Positions 50,243 to 58,736 of a DNA stretch of 64,000 bases are shown in pieces. The DNA is from an uncultured Prevotellaceae bacterium. GTDB lineage: Bacteria; Bacteroidota; Bacteroidia; Bacteroidales; Bacteroidaceae. The translations under genes were made by a program, and so were the position numbers. The notes under the pieces were generated by a model, which saw only the letters and a program-made list of their open reading frames with translations, was not told the origin of the DNA and did no database searches. Numbering within the stretch: position 1 is the first letter of the stretch; every line of letters begins with the position of its first letter. The stretch spans positions 1 through 64,000 of the forward strand of contig ONMN01000012.1 in assembly GCA_900318885.1 (NCBI GenBank). The letters are read 5' to 3'.

Positions 50243-50277
50243 CAATTTCGCTCCACAAGGCTTGTGGAATTGTGATT

Positions 50278-51711
50278 TTATTCCCAGACCACCAAATCGC
50301 GAGGCAGTTCTATTTTCTTCGCCTCACCTCTTAAACCTAATATATAATATTTGTTGGCGAGTTTTTCATCGAATTGAGAGACAAAGGCTCCTCGAATTCT
50401 AGCACACTTCTCATTGATCGAGTTCAAGCAAGGGTTCGTAACATCTTCAATACTTCTGATAGCCCTGTCGTTTAGTCCCAGTGGTTTAATCATCTGGTAT
50501 ATCTCTGCCAGTTCTTTTCTATAGTCAGGCAAGTGTTTAAAGATAATTCCTTCAGGATGACGAAGAAACAGGAGATAGACGGCCTTGTTGATGGGCTCCA
50601 TCCTTATTTCCATGTTATGATAGTCAGGTAAAATGATGCGCAGATCTTTTGTCACAACAAGCCTGCTCAACTTTGGTTTCTCTTCGAACAGGCTTGCAAT
50701 GAATTTCTTGCCTATTCCCATTTCCCTGAGCTTTGCCACTCTTTCACGAATTTCTTCTGCGATACCTGCTACTTCATCATCTGTGACAACCCATGGACAC
50801 AATGCGTCAGCATACTCATCGGTAGAACCTTCTTCGATTTCAGGCTTTTCCCATCGCTGCATGCTATATAAACCTGCCTGACTATGCTTATCATGAACTC
50901 TCTTGACAATAGCATCCAACTGCGCTATTATTTCCTCATCAGTACCCTCTGTTAGCGGATAGTAAAAGCCTTTGATGTACTTGTAGTCAAAGAATTCGTT
51001 GCCACCAAGGAAGAACATCATCCCATGCTTGATCTTTGCTGCGTCCTCTGGATACCACACGTATTTAATCGGATATGTCGAATCTATCTTTATATCCTCT
51101 TCCATTCCTTCTTGGTAATTAGGCGCGAGATAATGCAGCAGTTCGGTATCTTTAATGTCTTCGTTGTAGTTAGGAAGATAGATGAATTTATACTTATGAT
51201 AAAGTCTCAAATCCTTATGACGGAGAAAGAAGTCATTCAGTACGTCGTTGTATTCATTCTCCACATACACTAGCTCACGAACCTCTGCCCAAAAGTCTAC
51301 TGATAATGCCATCTCATCATCAAACTGAATACAATGTACACCATCATCCTTACGAGGCAGTTCTTGCTTCGTTATTTCACCTGCCAGATGAGCAGCCTTT
51401 ATCCGTTCATATTCTTTCTTCTCTGCTTCCCGTTTCAATCTGTTTGCCTCTGCCTCTGCTTTCCTTTCCCTAATTAACTGATAGTGTCTTCGGAATCCTC
51501 CATAATGCCAGATTTCAGACAAATAGTCCCATACTTCCATAACTCCCCATAAGATCATTATTGGAATGAAGAAAAGCATCACTGGCAACATCCACCATTC
51601 CCTATCCTTGAACTTCTTGTCGTCCAGAAACAGCAGTCCAATCAGCACAAAGATGAAAGCTATCGCAGTAATAGCCCCACAGAGAATAAGTATGATTTGC
51701 CAGATGGTCAT
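50278..51711 (-). CDS. Membrane protein with coiled coil and conserved C-terminal domain shared with 53702-54235
   Basis: 477 aa. Two N-terminal helices (about 4-28 and 40-60), a charged coiled coil (about 75-115), a middle domain, and a C-terminal domain (about 315-477) nearly superimposable on the protein at 53702-54235: KAVYLLFLRHPEGIIFKHLP, RAIRSIEDVTNPCLNSINEK, CARIRGAF and ELPRDLVVWE. The shared domain is not named to my knowledge; the helix-rich pattern could be a winged-helix-type DNA-binding module. Monocistronic, with its own terminator. Confidence 0.6.
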   Translation of the reverse strand: MTIWQIILILCGAITAIAFIFVLIGLLFLDDKKFKDREWWMLPVMLFFIPIMILWGVMEVWDYLSEIWHYGGFRRHYQLIRERKAEAEANRLKREAEKKEYERIKAAHLAGEITKQELPRKDDGVHCIQFDDEMALSVDFWAEVRELVYVENEYNDVLNDFFLRHKDLRLYHKYKFIYLPNYNEDIKDTELLHYLAPNYQEGMEEDIKIDSTYPIKYVWYPEDAAKIKHGMMFFLGGNEFFDYKYIKGFYYPLTEGTDEEIIAQLDAIVKRVHDKHSQAGLYSMQRWEKPEIEEGSTDEYADALCPWVVTDDEVAGIAEEIRERVAKLREMGIGKKFIASLFEEKPKLSRLVVTKDLRIILPDYHNMEIRMEPINKAVYLLFLRHPEGIIFKHLPDYRKELAEIYQMIKPLGLNDRAIRSIEDVTNPCLNSINEKCARIRGAFVSQFDEKLANKYYILGLRGEAKKIELPRDLVVWE

Positions 51712-51875
51712 ATTAACTGGTTTTATCTTTAATCTTACTCTTCATGAATGAATGGCATTCCATATTTTGCATTTACTTTGCAAATAAAATCTATCTGTAG
51801 ATTAACGATTTACAAGAAGCACGGATTCCCTTAGCAAATAAAAACGTCTGTCCATAGTAGAGTAGTCAATCATTC

Positions 51876-53201
51876 TTATTGTTTTTCAACAAGTTTATCC
51901 AAATCATCCTTGGAAGAGATCATTGGCACAATCTTCTTTAATAACCGATGAAGATAATTCCGCTGCAATTCATAAGAGCCGAAATCTTGTCTTCTTGCCC
52001 TTCCTGCAATATACTCGGACTCTGTTGTATAACGATGATAATAGCAAAGGTTTTCATCTTGCCTTTCTAGATTGACATCCAAAGTGTTATTAATCAGTTC
52101 CAACAAGAATTTCGAGGGCGCAAATCCATATTCTGTAGGAAAAAGTACCGTATATTCTGTCCAACCTATATCATCACGACCAACCCTATTTTCTCCATCT
52201 TCAAAACACGTAGCTTTAATGCCAAGAATAAAGTTCAATATAGAACGTATGATTTCATCTTGTTCAATATCTTTGCAATCTTTTATACTACCACAATGGC
52301 AGAAACCTTCCTCCGCTTTTTCTTGTTCATAGTTCAGTAGAATTCCAATATAGAGTTTCCTTAGTATATACCTTCTTAGTGATTCCGCATCATACTTTAA
52401 GTAGTTTGGCAGCCCATAAAACTTTGCAGAATATATTACATTTTGATTATTTCCACGTTGTTTGCTTATAGATGCTTTAATGATTTTTGCAAACAGGTGA
52501 GCTATATAAACGTTATATATTATTCCTTCTCTTCCCTCAAATGTTGCATAGCAAGTTACATCATCATCGCTATACGCATGAGGTTTGTGGTTTTCAATTC
52601 GAACTTGTAGGCTATAAATCAAATCCAATGCATAATCAAGACTTATACTATAAGGGGAAGTTTCGTAAGATTCATAATCCCGTCCTCCATCCTTATACTT
52701 TTGATAGTAATACTCTATATTTAACTCAGAAGGCGGTATCCCCGAATCGATAGCATTATTTATTTGTGGAACGATGTATGTAAAAAAGGATATAATGGAA
52801 TTATTACTTTTAGATATAATTGCCCCATTTTCATAAGTCACTCTATCCGTAGAATAGAAGTCATACCTATTATGATAGTTACATTCGAGACATATTTTAA
52901 TTGAATAATGATAATCGATATAGTATTCATTACCAATCCACATGTTTTCCTTGTGAATCTCTTCGCTCACATCAATCCAGTCAATCAGGACATGTCCTAT
53001 TCGTATCTCTTCATTCTCTTCTTCTTTATGAATTCCATCAAGGCCGACATAACCGATTTCGCAATAGAGAGATCCGTCTTTCCCTCTTTGTAACTGCACA
53101 TAAGGTAATTGTTGAGATTCTATGGAGTGACTTCTAAATATTTCTTCAATATTCACAATAGAGGAAGTCTCAAATGCTTCAGTACCGTTGAAAACTATCA
53201 T
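51876..53201 (-). CDS. Hypothetical protein (441 aa)
   Basis: Not recognised. Start at MIVFNGTEAF chosen (53201) to avoid overlapping the upstream gene; an ATG 15 bp upstream (53216) gives 446 aa. Very AT-rich and rich in Tyr, Asn and Ile (NSIISFFTYIVPQINNAIDS). CHCGSIKDCKD (about residues 300-315) has three close Cys. The overall look is of a soluble protein acquired by transfer. The 164 bp on the downstream side (51712-51875) hold nothing recognisable. Confidence 0.55.
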   Translation of the reverse strand: MIVFNGTEAFETSSIVNIEEIFRSHSIESQQLPYVQLQRGKDGSLYCEIGYVGLDGIHKEEENEEIRIGHVLIDWIDVSEEIHKENMWIGNEYYIDYHYSIKICLECNYHNRYDFYSTDRVTYENGAIISKSNNSIISFFTYIVPQINNAIDSGIPPSELNIEYYYQKYKDGGRDYESYETSPYSISLDYALDLIYSLQVRIENHKPHAYSDDDVTCYATFEGREGIIYNVYIAHLFAKIIKASISKQRGNNQNVIYSAKFYGLPNYLKYDAESLRRYILRKLYIGILLNYEQEKAEEGFCHCGSIKDCKDIEQDEIIRSILNFILGIKATCFEDGENRVGRDDIGWTEYTVLFPTEYGFAPSKFLLELINNTLDVNLERQDENLCYYHRYTTESEYIAGRARRQDFGSYELQRNYLHRLLKKIVPMISSKDDLDKLVEKQ

Positions 53202-53203
53202 AA

Positions 53204-53503
53204 CTAAAATGCGCAAGAAGGTTTATACTCAAACAGCGCAGACGGTTTATCTGCGCTAAAAGGATTTTCATTTGTGCAAAGTAAACTCCGTAACAGTTCA
53301 CGAAAATCTTTGAAAAAGTCTGTATAGAAATAGACTGGTAATAAGGCTCCCAAATGTTCAATTTCGATGCCTCTTGAAATCAGGCCAACTAACAGAAGGA
53401 TATTCCAAAAGTGTTTCCGCACAAACACAGCAACCCTTCCCCTGGACGGCTGTACGTTTTTGATAAACGAAGCCGACGAAATGTAATCAAATGCTCTCAT
53501 CAT
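53204..53503 (-). CDS. Hypothetical protein (99 aa), weakly supported
   Basis: Starts MMRAFDYISSASFIKNVQPS and has one hydrophobic segment (WNILLLVGLISRG), then a Phe/Asp-rich tail. Not recognised. It ends 2 bp before the preferred start of the 441-aa gene, which supports coding. Two tandem -7 boxes lie about 100-130 bp upstream. Confidence 0.4.
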   Translation of the reverse strand: MMRAFDYISSASFIKNVQPSRGRVAVFVRKHFWNILLLVGLISRGIEIEHLGALLPVYFYTDFFKDFRELLRSLLCTNENPFSADKPSALFEYKPSCAF

Positions 53504-53534
53504 GTTTCGTTATTACATTAAACTTAAAATTCCC

Positions 53535-53593
53535 TAAGTCTGAGAGGAGTCGAACCTCTTTGCCTGTCACACAAATACCTACTTACCAAACTC
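53535..53593 (-). other. tRNA-like fragment (T arm and acceptor-like ends)
   Basis: The minus strand contains a perfect TpsiC arm, AGAGG-TTCGACT-CCTCT (53543-53559), followed by CAGACTT, which can pair (two G-U pairs) with GAGTTTG at the other end of a 59-nt segment. It is too short for a tRNA and no anticodon arm is evident. It is possibly a tRNA remnant or an integration scar; not a functional tRNA gene. Confidence 0.35.
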
Positions 53594-53597
53594 ACTG

Positions 53598-53637
53598 CAA
53601 AATTATACAAAATTCTTCGATTAATACTGCAAAGATA
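53598..53637 (-). promoter_or_regulatory. Two tandem -7 boxes
   Basis: The minus strand has TATCTTTG (53630-53637) and TAATTTTG (53598-53605). Neither has TTTG at consensus spacing. They would transcribe the tRNA-like fragment and the 99-aa gene. Confidence 0.45.
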
Positions 53638-53701
53638 CAACATTTTTTTGAAAGAAAAAAGATTTTAAACAAAAAAGTTGTTTTCGCAAGCCTTGTATTT
53701 T

Positions 53702-54235
53702 TTATTTCCAAGTAACTAGTTCGCGAGGAAGAGTGATGCCTTTAACACTTCCCCTCTTACCTTTTATATAATAATGCCCTGCAATGCTATTATCAATAAT
53801 CGTTGTGAACGCTTTCCTAATTCTGGCACACTTTTCATTGATGGAGTTAAGCAAGGGGTTTGTCACATCCTCAATACTTTGCAGTGCTCGCTCACTTAAC
53901 CCCCATGGTCTTACCTCAGAGTATATCTTGGTCAGTTCTCTTCTGTAGTCTGGAAGATCCTTAAAGACGATACCTTCAGGATGCGAAAGAAACAACAAAT
54001 AGACTGCCTTGACGAGTGGCTCCATGTGAACTTCGACACGGTTATCTCCAAGGAAGATTCTGTAGTTCTTACTAATAGTAAGTTTGAGCAGAGGCTCTTC
54101 AGTATGTAAAAGAGAGGTAATTTCCTTCTCGCTCATACCATACTCCTTCAGTTTCTGTACTTTCTCTTTTACCTCTTCCACAAGAATGTTGTAGAGTTTC
54201 TGCTTTTCGTCGTTGTTGATTTCTGTGTTTGTCAT
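53702..54235 (-). CDS. Protein with the conserved HPEG/NSINEK domain, partner of helicase operon
   Basis: 177 aa. Almost the whole protein is the domain found at the C-terminus of the 50278-51711 product: LVKAVYLLFLSHPEGIVFKD, RALQSIEDVTNPLLNSINEK, CARIRKAF and TLPRELVTW. An acidic/helical N-terminus (about 1-45) precedes it. It has no membrane helices, unlike its relative. It is the last gene of the operon starting at 57353, 60 bp after the Pif1-like helicase. Confidence 0.65.
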   Translation of the reverse strand: MTNTEINNDEKQKLYNILVEEVKEKVQKLKEYGMSEKEITSLLHTEEPLLKLTISKNYRIFLGDNRVEVHMEPLVKAVYLLFLSHPEGIVFKDLPDYRRELTKIYSEVRPWGLSERALQSIEDVTNPLLNSINEKCARIRKAFTTIIDNSIAGHYYIKGKRGSVKGITLPRELVTWK

Positions 54236-54295
54236 AGTAGTTAAGCATTATGGTTGTTATCCTGGTTAATGTGGTTCTCATTGTTGGTACTTGGC

Positions 54296-56356
54296 TCATT
54301 CGAATACCTGCCTTCTAATGAGTCGAAGCAGGTATTCAACTGCCTTTGGAGCCTTTTCTCGTGCTGTCGCCAACTTCCGAGCGAACTCCTCATTAGCGAT
54401 GTCCGAGTTGAAGTCATCCACCAGTTCACGAGGGTCATCTGATGTCTTTACCAGCGACAATCCCTTTCGCTTCATCAGGTAGCGGAGCGATAGAATTCCC
54501 TTGTCATACTTGGGTCTTGCTTTGATCAGTTCCTGCATCAGGTTCAGGCCAGGATCGCCAATATGCATCTCGTTGAGCATAGCTATCATGTAGAGAACCT
54601 TGGCATCAGGTGTCGACATATCAAATACATCACCCATCAGCACATTCACAGCATCAGCCTCCTCGTAGCGTTCGAGCTTTGCAAGACAACGTGACTTCAC
54701 ATATAGTGCCTCCTGACACTGATGTAGCGACAGTACACTGTCAACATAGGCTAATGCCTGCTCGTATTCACCTGCATACAGACTCAGCAGGGCCACAAGG
54801 AACTTTGGTGCCCAATGATTTGCAGCCATCAACTCTGCCGGCACTTCATCTATGCTTCCAAAAAGATTGTCGTCACTGATAACGGTGTCGAGAAATCTCT
54901 TTGCTTGCTGCATAGCCTCCTTGATGTCCCCAGCCACAGCTTTCTTCTGCACCAGCATCAGATACTGCTTAGCTGCTTCATCATAGTCGTTATGAGCTAA
55001 CAACTGATAGACGGCCTTACCACTCTCAATCTCGCTATTGATGACTTTCTCATCGTTATAGCTGCTGGCGTATGACAATACCTCACGACTCGTATGAGCA
55101 TACTGAGGAATAATGCAACGAGAAAGGAACAGTCCACCCAACGAACGCACACGGCTCAGAGCCACATAGAGTTGTCCAGCAGCGAACATGCCTCTACTCA
55201 GGTCAAGATACAACTTGTCGAAGGTCATACCCTGACTCTTGTGTACTGTGATGGCCCAAGCCAGACGAAGCGGATACTGGGTGAAGGTACCCATCAGTTC
55301 CTTCTTCATCTTACGAGCCTCTTTGTCATACTCGTAGCTATATGATTCCCACGAGCAATTGGGTACAACGTATGTGTCGCCACTATCCGTTGTTACCTTT
55401 ATCTCATCCTTTGAGAGTTTGCTTATGGTTCCGATGGTGCCATTGACCCAACGTTTCTTGGGGTCGTTGCGAGTGAACATCACCTGAGCACCTACCTTCA
55501 GTTTCAGCGTCATATCCACAGGGAAACGCTTCTCTTCGAACCTGCCAGTCACAGTACCCTCGTAGGTGTACTCCTCAGCCTTAATCTCAGCAAGTTTTTT
55601 CTGGTTGATGTCATCTGCTGTTCTATTGAGCGATGCCAGTGTAATTACCGTACCATCCTCCTTCGTAGGTTGGCACACGCGCTCATTCAGTCGCATCAAA
55701 ATCTCTGGAGTTGTCTTGTTCAGGCGAATGCTCTCAAGAATCTTAAGGAAAGCCTCATCTTCCTGACGATACACCTTCTGGAACTCAATCTTCACCATTC
55801 GCATGCGCTTGATGACGTCAGCTTTGTAGAAGAAGCAATCATCCGCATGATAAAGATCGTGCATCAGGTCGCTTTCTACGCCTTTCTTCAGCACTGGCGG
55901 TAACTGGAACATGTCACCTACGAAGATCACTTGCTTACCACCGAATGGTAGTGAGGAACGCAATGTCTTGCGCATTGTGTAGTCGATGGCATCAATGATG
56001 TCGCAGCGAACCATCGAGACCTCATCTATAATAATGGTGTCTGTATGAATCAGCGTCAGTATTCTCGCTTCGTTCATCTTGCCCATAGTGCCTGGTGTGC
56101 AGACATCCATAGGCAGTCCGAAGAACGAGTGAATAGTATCACCACCTGCCAGAATGGCGGCCACGCCGGTAGGGGCCAGTGTGATAAACTGCTTATCCAC
56201 CATCTTCTGCACATTGCGGAGGAATGTGGTTTTACCTGTTCCTGCACGTCCTGTGAGGAAGAAACTACTGTTTGTGTTGGCAATCAGGTCGTATGCCTGC
56301 AACTGCTGCTTGTTCTCTTGGTCGATCATGTTCTCCATAGTCTTAGTGTTGTTCAA
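54296..56356 (-). CDS. Pif1-like SF1 helicase with TPR-like C-terminal tail
   Basis: 686 aa. Walker A FLTGRAGTGKTTFLRNV (about 34-50), TLAPTGVAAILAGGDTIHSF (motif Ia), Walker B TIIIDEVSMV (D110, E111), VGDMFQLPPV (motif III), and VHKSQGMTFDKLYLDLSRG with VALSRVRSLGGLFL (motifs V-VI) are typical of Pif1/RecD-like 5'-3' helicases. After about residue 430 helical repeats (ALAYVDSVLSLHQCQEALYV and similar) look like TPRs. It overlaps the preceding gene by 14 bp. A housekeeping Pif1 is possible, but its setting is a co-regulated accessory operon. Confidence 0.85.
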   Translation of the reverse strand: MNNTKTMENMIDQENKQQLQAYDLIANTNSSFFLTGRAGTGKTTFLRNVQKMVDKQFITLAPTGVAAILAGGDTIHSFFGLPMDVCTPGTMGKMNEARILTLIHTDTIIIDEVSMVRCDIIDAIDYTMRKTLRSSLPFGGKQVIFVGDMFQLPPVLKKGVESDLMHDLYHADDCFFYKADVIKRMRMVKIEFQKVYRQEDEAFLKILESIRLNKTTPEILMRLNERVCQPTKEDGTVITLASLNRTADDINQKKLAEIKAEEYTYEGTVTGRFEEKRFPVDMTLKLKVGAQVMFTRNDPKKRWVNGTIGTISKLSKDEIKVTTDSGDTYVVPNCSWESYSYEYDKEARKMKKELMGTFTQYPLRLAWAITVHKSQGMTFDKLYLDLSRGMFAAGQLYVALSRVRSLGGLFLSRCIIPQYAHTSREVLSYASSYNDEKVINSEIESGKAVYQLLAHNDYDEAAKQYLMLVQKKAVAGDIKEAMQQAKRFLDTVISDDNLFGSIDEVPAELMAANHWAPKFLVALLSLYAGEYEQALAYVDSVLSLHQCQEALYVKSRCLAKLERYEEADAVNVLMGDVFDMSTPDAKVLYMIAMLNEMHIGDPGLNLMQELIKARPKYDKGILSLRYLMKRKGLSLVKTSDDPRELVDDFNSDIANEEFARKLATAREKAPKAVEYLLRLIRRQVFE

Positions 56357-56849
56357 GTTTTGGAAGTATTTGTGTTAAACGCGTGTTGAAGTCTGGATCA
56401 AGGAAGCTCTTGTAGCATCCGTTAATTAGTTCAGAGGCCTGCGCTGCGATCTGCTCTACTGGAGTGCAGATCCGCTGAGTTTTCATGACACCTGTCAGAT
56501 AGTCCTTAACCATCTGCTCCGATTCCTGACGGATAAACTCCTCGTTGCGGAACACCTTGTCGTAGTCACGCTTCTGGATAAGTTCCATTTTCTGCCCGTT
56601 GAAGGCATAAAGCTCAATACCATCAATGTAAGTCCAACTGTGGTACAATCCCACCTTTTCCAAGATGACGATGCGCTCGCAGAAACGGATACCGCGATAG
56701 TAACGGTGTCCGTTACCACTCTCATATTCGTCGCAGATGAACATCTTCCGACTATCATCCCAGACAGGAATATGAACACGCGGATTGCCAAAAGATGGCA
56801 GGATGCTGTCGAACAAGTTCTTGTTGATAGCTTTGGTTAGTGTAGCCAT
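56343..56849 (-). CDS. Hypothetical protein, paralogue of 56907-57353 product
   Basis: 168 aa. RYYRGIRFCERIVILEKVGL, YIDGIELYAFNGQKMELIQK and a helical C-terminus align along their length with the neighbour's YYKAIRISDRLVVYYDLGQG and FLNGIKLFCWDGQKAKVIAQ. The family is not recognised. The strand-rich middle with a G(Q)K turn suggests a small beta-sandwich. Its stop overlaps the Pif1-like helicase start by 14 bp, a sign of tight coupling. Confidence 0.6.
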   Translation of the reverse strand: MATLTKAINKNLFDSILPSFGNPRVHIPVWDDSRKMFICDEYESGNGHRYYRGIRFCERIVILEKVGLYHSWTYIDGIELYAFNGQKMELIQKRDYDKVFRNEEFIRQESEQMVKDYLTGVMKTQRICTPVEQIAAQASELINGCYKSFLDPDFNTRLTQILPKLEQH

Positions 56850-56906
56850 GGCTTTGTTGATTTTGGTTGGTTAAACTTCTTATTATCTATCTCTCTGTCA
56901 GTTGAC

Positions 56907-57353
56907 TTACGCCAACTGTTTACGCTGAGTCTCCTCAATCATGTTATATGCAAAGGAGAAAATCTCTTGATTGCTAACCTGAGCTCCTTGAGCCTTGAGC
57001 TGTCCAGCAAGGAAGTTGCTTAGCATCAGGATGCTCTGCTCCTTGGCAAACTGCTCGCTAAACACTCGGTAGTCACAGCCTCCCCAGTACTTCTGGGCGA
57101 TAACTTTTGCTTTTTGTCCATCCCAGCAGAACAGCTTGATACCGTTTAGGAAGGTGTACTTATATCCTTGCCCAAGGTCATAGTAAACGACCAGTCGGTC
57201 TGATATACGGATGGCCTTGTAGTACATGTTACCTGCTACACTCGTGTATCCCTGTGTCAGGAATATGTTCTTGGCGGCGTTATAGGTGATTGACTCGCCT
57301 GAGAGGGCAGGAAGGCTTTTCGCCACGATTGTCTGGAGGGCTGTGTTCGTCAT
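56907..57353 (-). CDS. Hypothetical protein, paralogue of 56343-56849 product
   Basis: 148 aa. First gene of the helicase operon, behind the second copy of the shared promoter/operator. It is similar along most of its length to the next gene's product (57-bp gap). No catalytic motif, membrane helix or signal is seen. The duplication inside one operon suggests the two form a heteromer; that is inference. Confidence 0.6.
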   Translation of the reverse strand: MTNTALQTIVAKSLPALSGESITYNAAKNIFLTQGYTSVAGNMYYKAIRISDRLVVYYDLGQGYKYTFLNGIKLFCWDGQKAKVIAQKYWGGCDYRVFSEQFAKEQSILMLSNFLAGQLKAQGAQVSNQEIFSFAYNMIEETQRKQLA

Positions 57354-57429
57354 ACTCGTTTAGATTTTAAGTTCCCACCACTAAGCATTTGCAGCATCAA
57401 TCTCGAGGTGGTATCGATGATTGACGCTG

Positions 57430-57501
57430 CAAAGTTAAGGCGATTTTCACAATCTTACAAGGAAAACAACCTTGTGAACGGTTCCGTTCTACTTAGAACC
57501 G
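57430..57501 (-). promoter_or_regulatory. Promoter/operator A of the helicase operon
   Basis: The minus strand has TAACTTTG (57430-57437), a 20-nt spacer and CTTG (57458-57461). A 23-bp inverted repeat with CGGTTC/GAACCG arms lies at 57479-57501, 42 bp from the -7 box. It is aligned in detail with 61478-61549. The inverted repeat overlaps the last codons of the receiver gene. A second small inverted repeat, ACAAGG/CCTTGT, spans about 57457-57475. Confidence 0.75.
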
Positions 57502-58736
57502 ATTTCCGTTTCTTCTATAAGTTGGATGTTGGAAGCAAAAAAGGGATATTGTTCTTTGGTCTTGTCGTTGTTGTTCTCACCATACTTAACAATTTTCACT
57601 TTCTTTCCAAGCCATTCTCGCTGTTTAACAAAAACAGGATTCACACACACTTTAGTGCCTATATGATAGATTCCTTTATCTAATTCGATAACACCGGTTA
57701 AATCAATTTTGTCCTTCTCGTCTTTTGAATCCTTAGCTTCAAGTTTTACACATTTTTTACGGTTATCCTCCTTGTCAGAATTTGTAGCAATATAGTTATT
57801 CATCCATGTAAGAATCTCACAGAATTGAAGTGCAATACTGAATACCAATTGTTTTGAATTACCTCCAACAGATTTTATTTGATCTTCGTAATTCAGTATT
57901 TCTTCCTCAGTCAATTCTGTATTATGAGAATGCTCAAATGAATGAGAGTTAGCATTGCCCAGGTTTATAATCAAAGACATCATATCTTGAATGTGCCTTG
58001 GTGTAATTCCGCCATCTCGATGCTTATAACCTAACTTTTCTGCCTCTCTACCAATTACAAACATAAAGCATTGGTTTATGTTGACAATACCACCCCTAAA
58101 GAAGTCCTCGGGTATTATATCTACTTTTTGGGCCTCCCTAAAAACATACTCCAATGCCTTTCTTAAAGGGTTGAAGAAATATCGAGGTTTAAAATCAGGG
58201 TGTGAATCCGGAAAATGCATTGTTTCAAGAATGGTTAAAATATCATCACAAACCTCAGAGTTCAGCTGTAATAACTGCTCATAATGGTCACAATACATTT
58301 TCCGTATTTGGAACCTAGTCGAATTGTCAACGGTCTCTTTTATGTCATGTATCAACAGTAAGTCATCTTTCTCCTTGATATAGAAGTTGCCAAAGCTCTG
58401 CTCAAAAGTCTCATTATCCATCAAGTCGGGTTGACCTGTAGAAATGAAATATGGTACTCGATGTCGTGCAGGAAGTTGATCTATATGCCTAATAGCCTTT
58501 CTTAAGCCTTCAAGTTTGGCCACTTCATTTTCTTCTGATTGGTCAAACATCTTGGCGTCAAGCAAGACCGCATCCCATTTGCTTATGTTGCTATCAAGTG
58601 CCTCCATTCCAGCCTTTTGAGTCCGAAATGGATGCAAATAGATATTATGTATGACTTCACATTCATTTTTGAACTGCGTCATCTTGTCCCATTCGTCATC
58701 TATCCAAATGACCTCATACTTTGGTTTCATATTCAT
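57489..58736 (-). CDS. Receiver-domain protein with HEPN/DUF4145-like and beta-barrel-like C-terminal parts
   Basis: 415 aa. The N-terminal receiver (about 5-135) keeps D13/D14, phospho-acceptor D60 (WDAVLLDAKMFD), T100 (YFISTGQPD) and K121 (FYIKEKDD). The middle (about 190-330), with NPLRKALEYVFREAQKVDII and SLIINLGNANSHSFEH, resembles DUF4145/HEPN-type helical domains. The end (about 345-410; YHIGTKVCVNPVFVKQREWL) has an OB/barrel-like pattern. The start ATG overlaps the kinase stop (ATGA), so translation is coupled and the two form a two-component pair. The output domain is not a standard HTH. A second ATG at 58730 is possible. Confidence 0.7.
   Translation of the reverse strand: MNMKPKYEVIWIDDEWDKMTQFKNECEVIHNIYLHPFRTQKAGMEALDSNISKWDAVLLDAKMFDQSEENEVAKLEGLRKAIRHIDQLPARHRVPYFISTGQPDLMDNETFEQSFGNFYIKEKDDLLLIHDIKETVDNSTRFQIRKMYCDHYEQLLQLNSEVCDDILTILETMHFPDSHPDFKPRYFFNPLRKALEYVFREAQKVDIIPEDFFRGGIVNINQCFMFVIGREAEKLGYKHRDGGITPRHIQDMMSLIINLGNANSHSFEHSHNTELTEEEILNYEDQIKSVGGNSKQLVFSIALQFCEILTWMNNYIATNSDKEDNRKKCVKLEAKDSKDEKDKIDLTGVIELDKGIYHIGTKVCVNPVFVKQREWLGKKVKIVKYGENNNDKTKEQYPFFASNIQLIEETEIGSK

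Noticed and set aside
53535..53593. A complete tRNA gene
   Set aside because: Only a T arm and weakly paired ends are present in 59 nt; no D or anticodon arm could be drawn.
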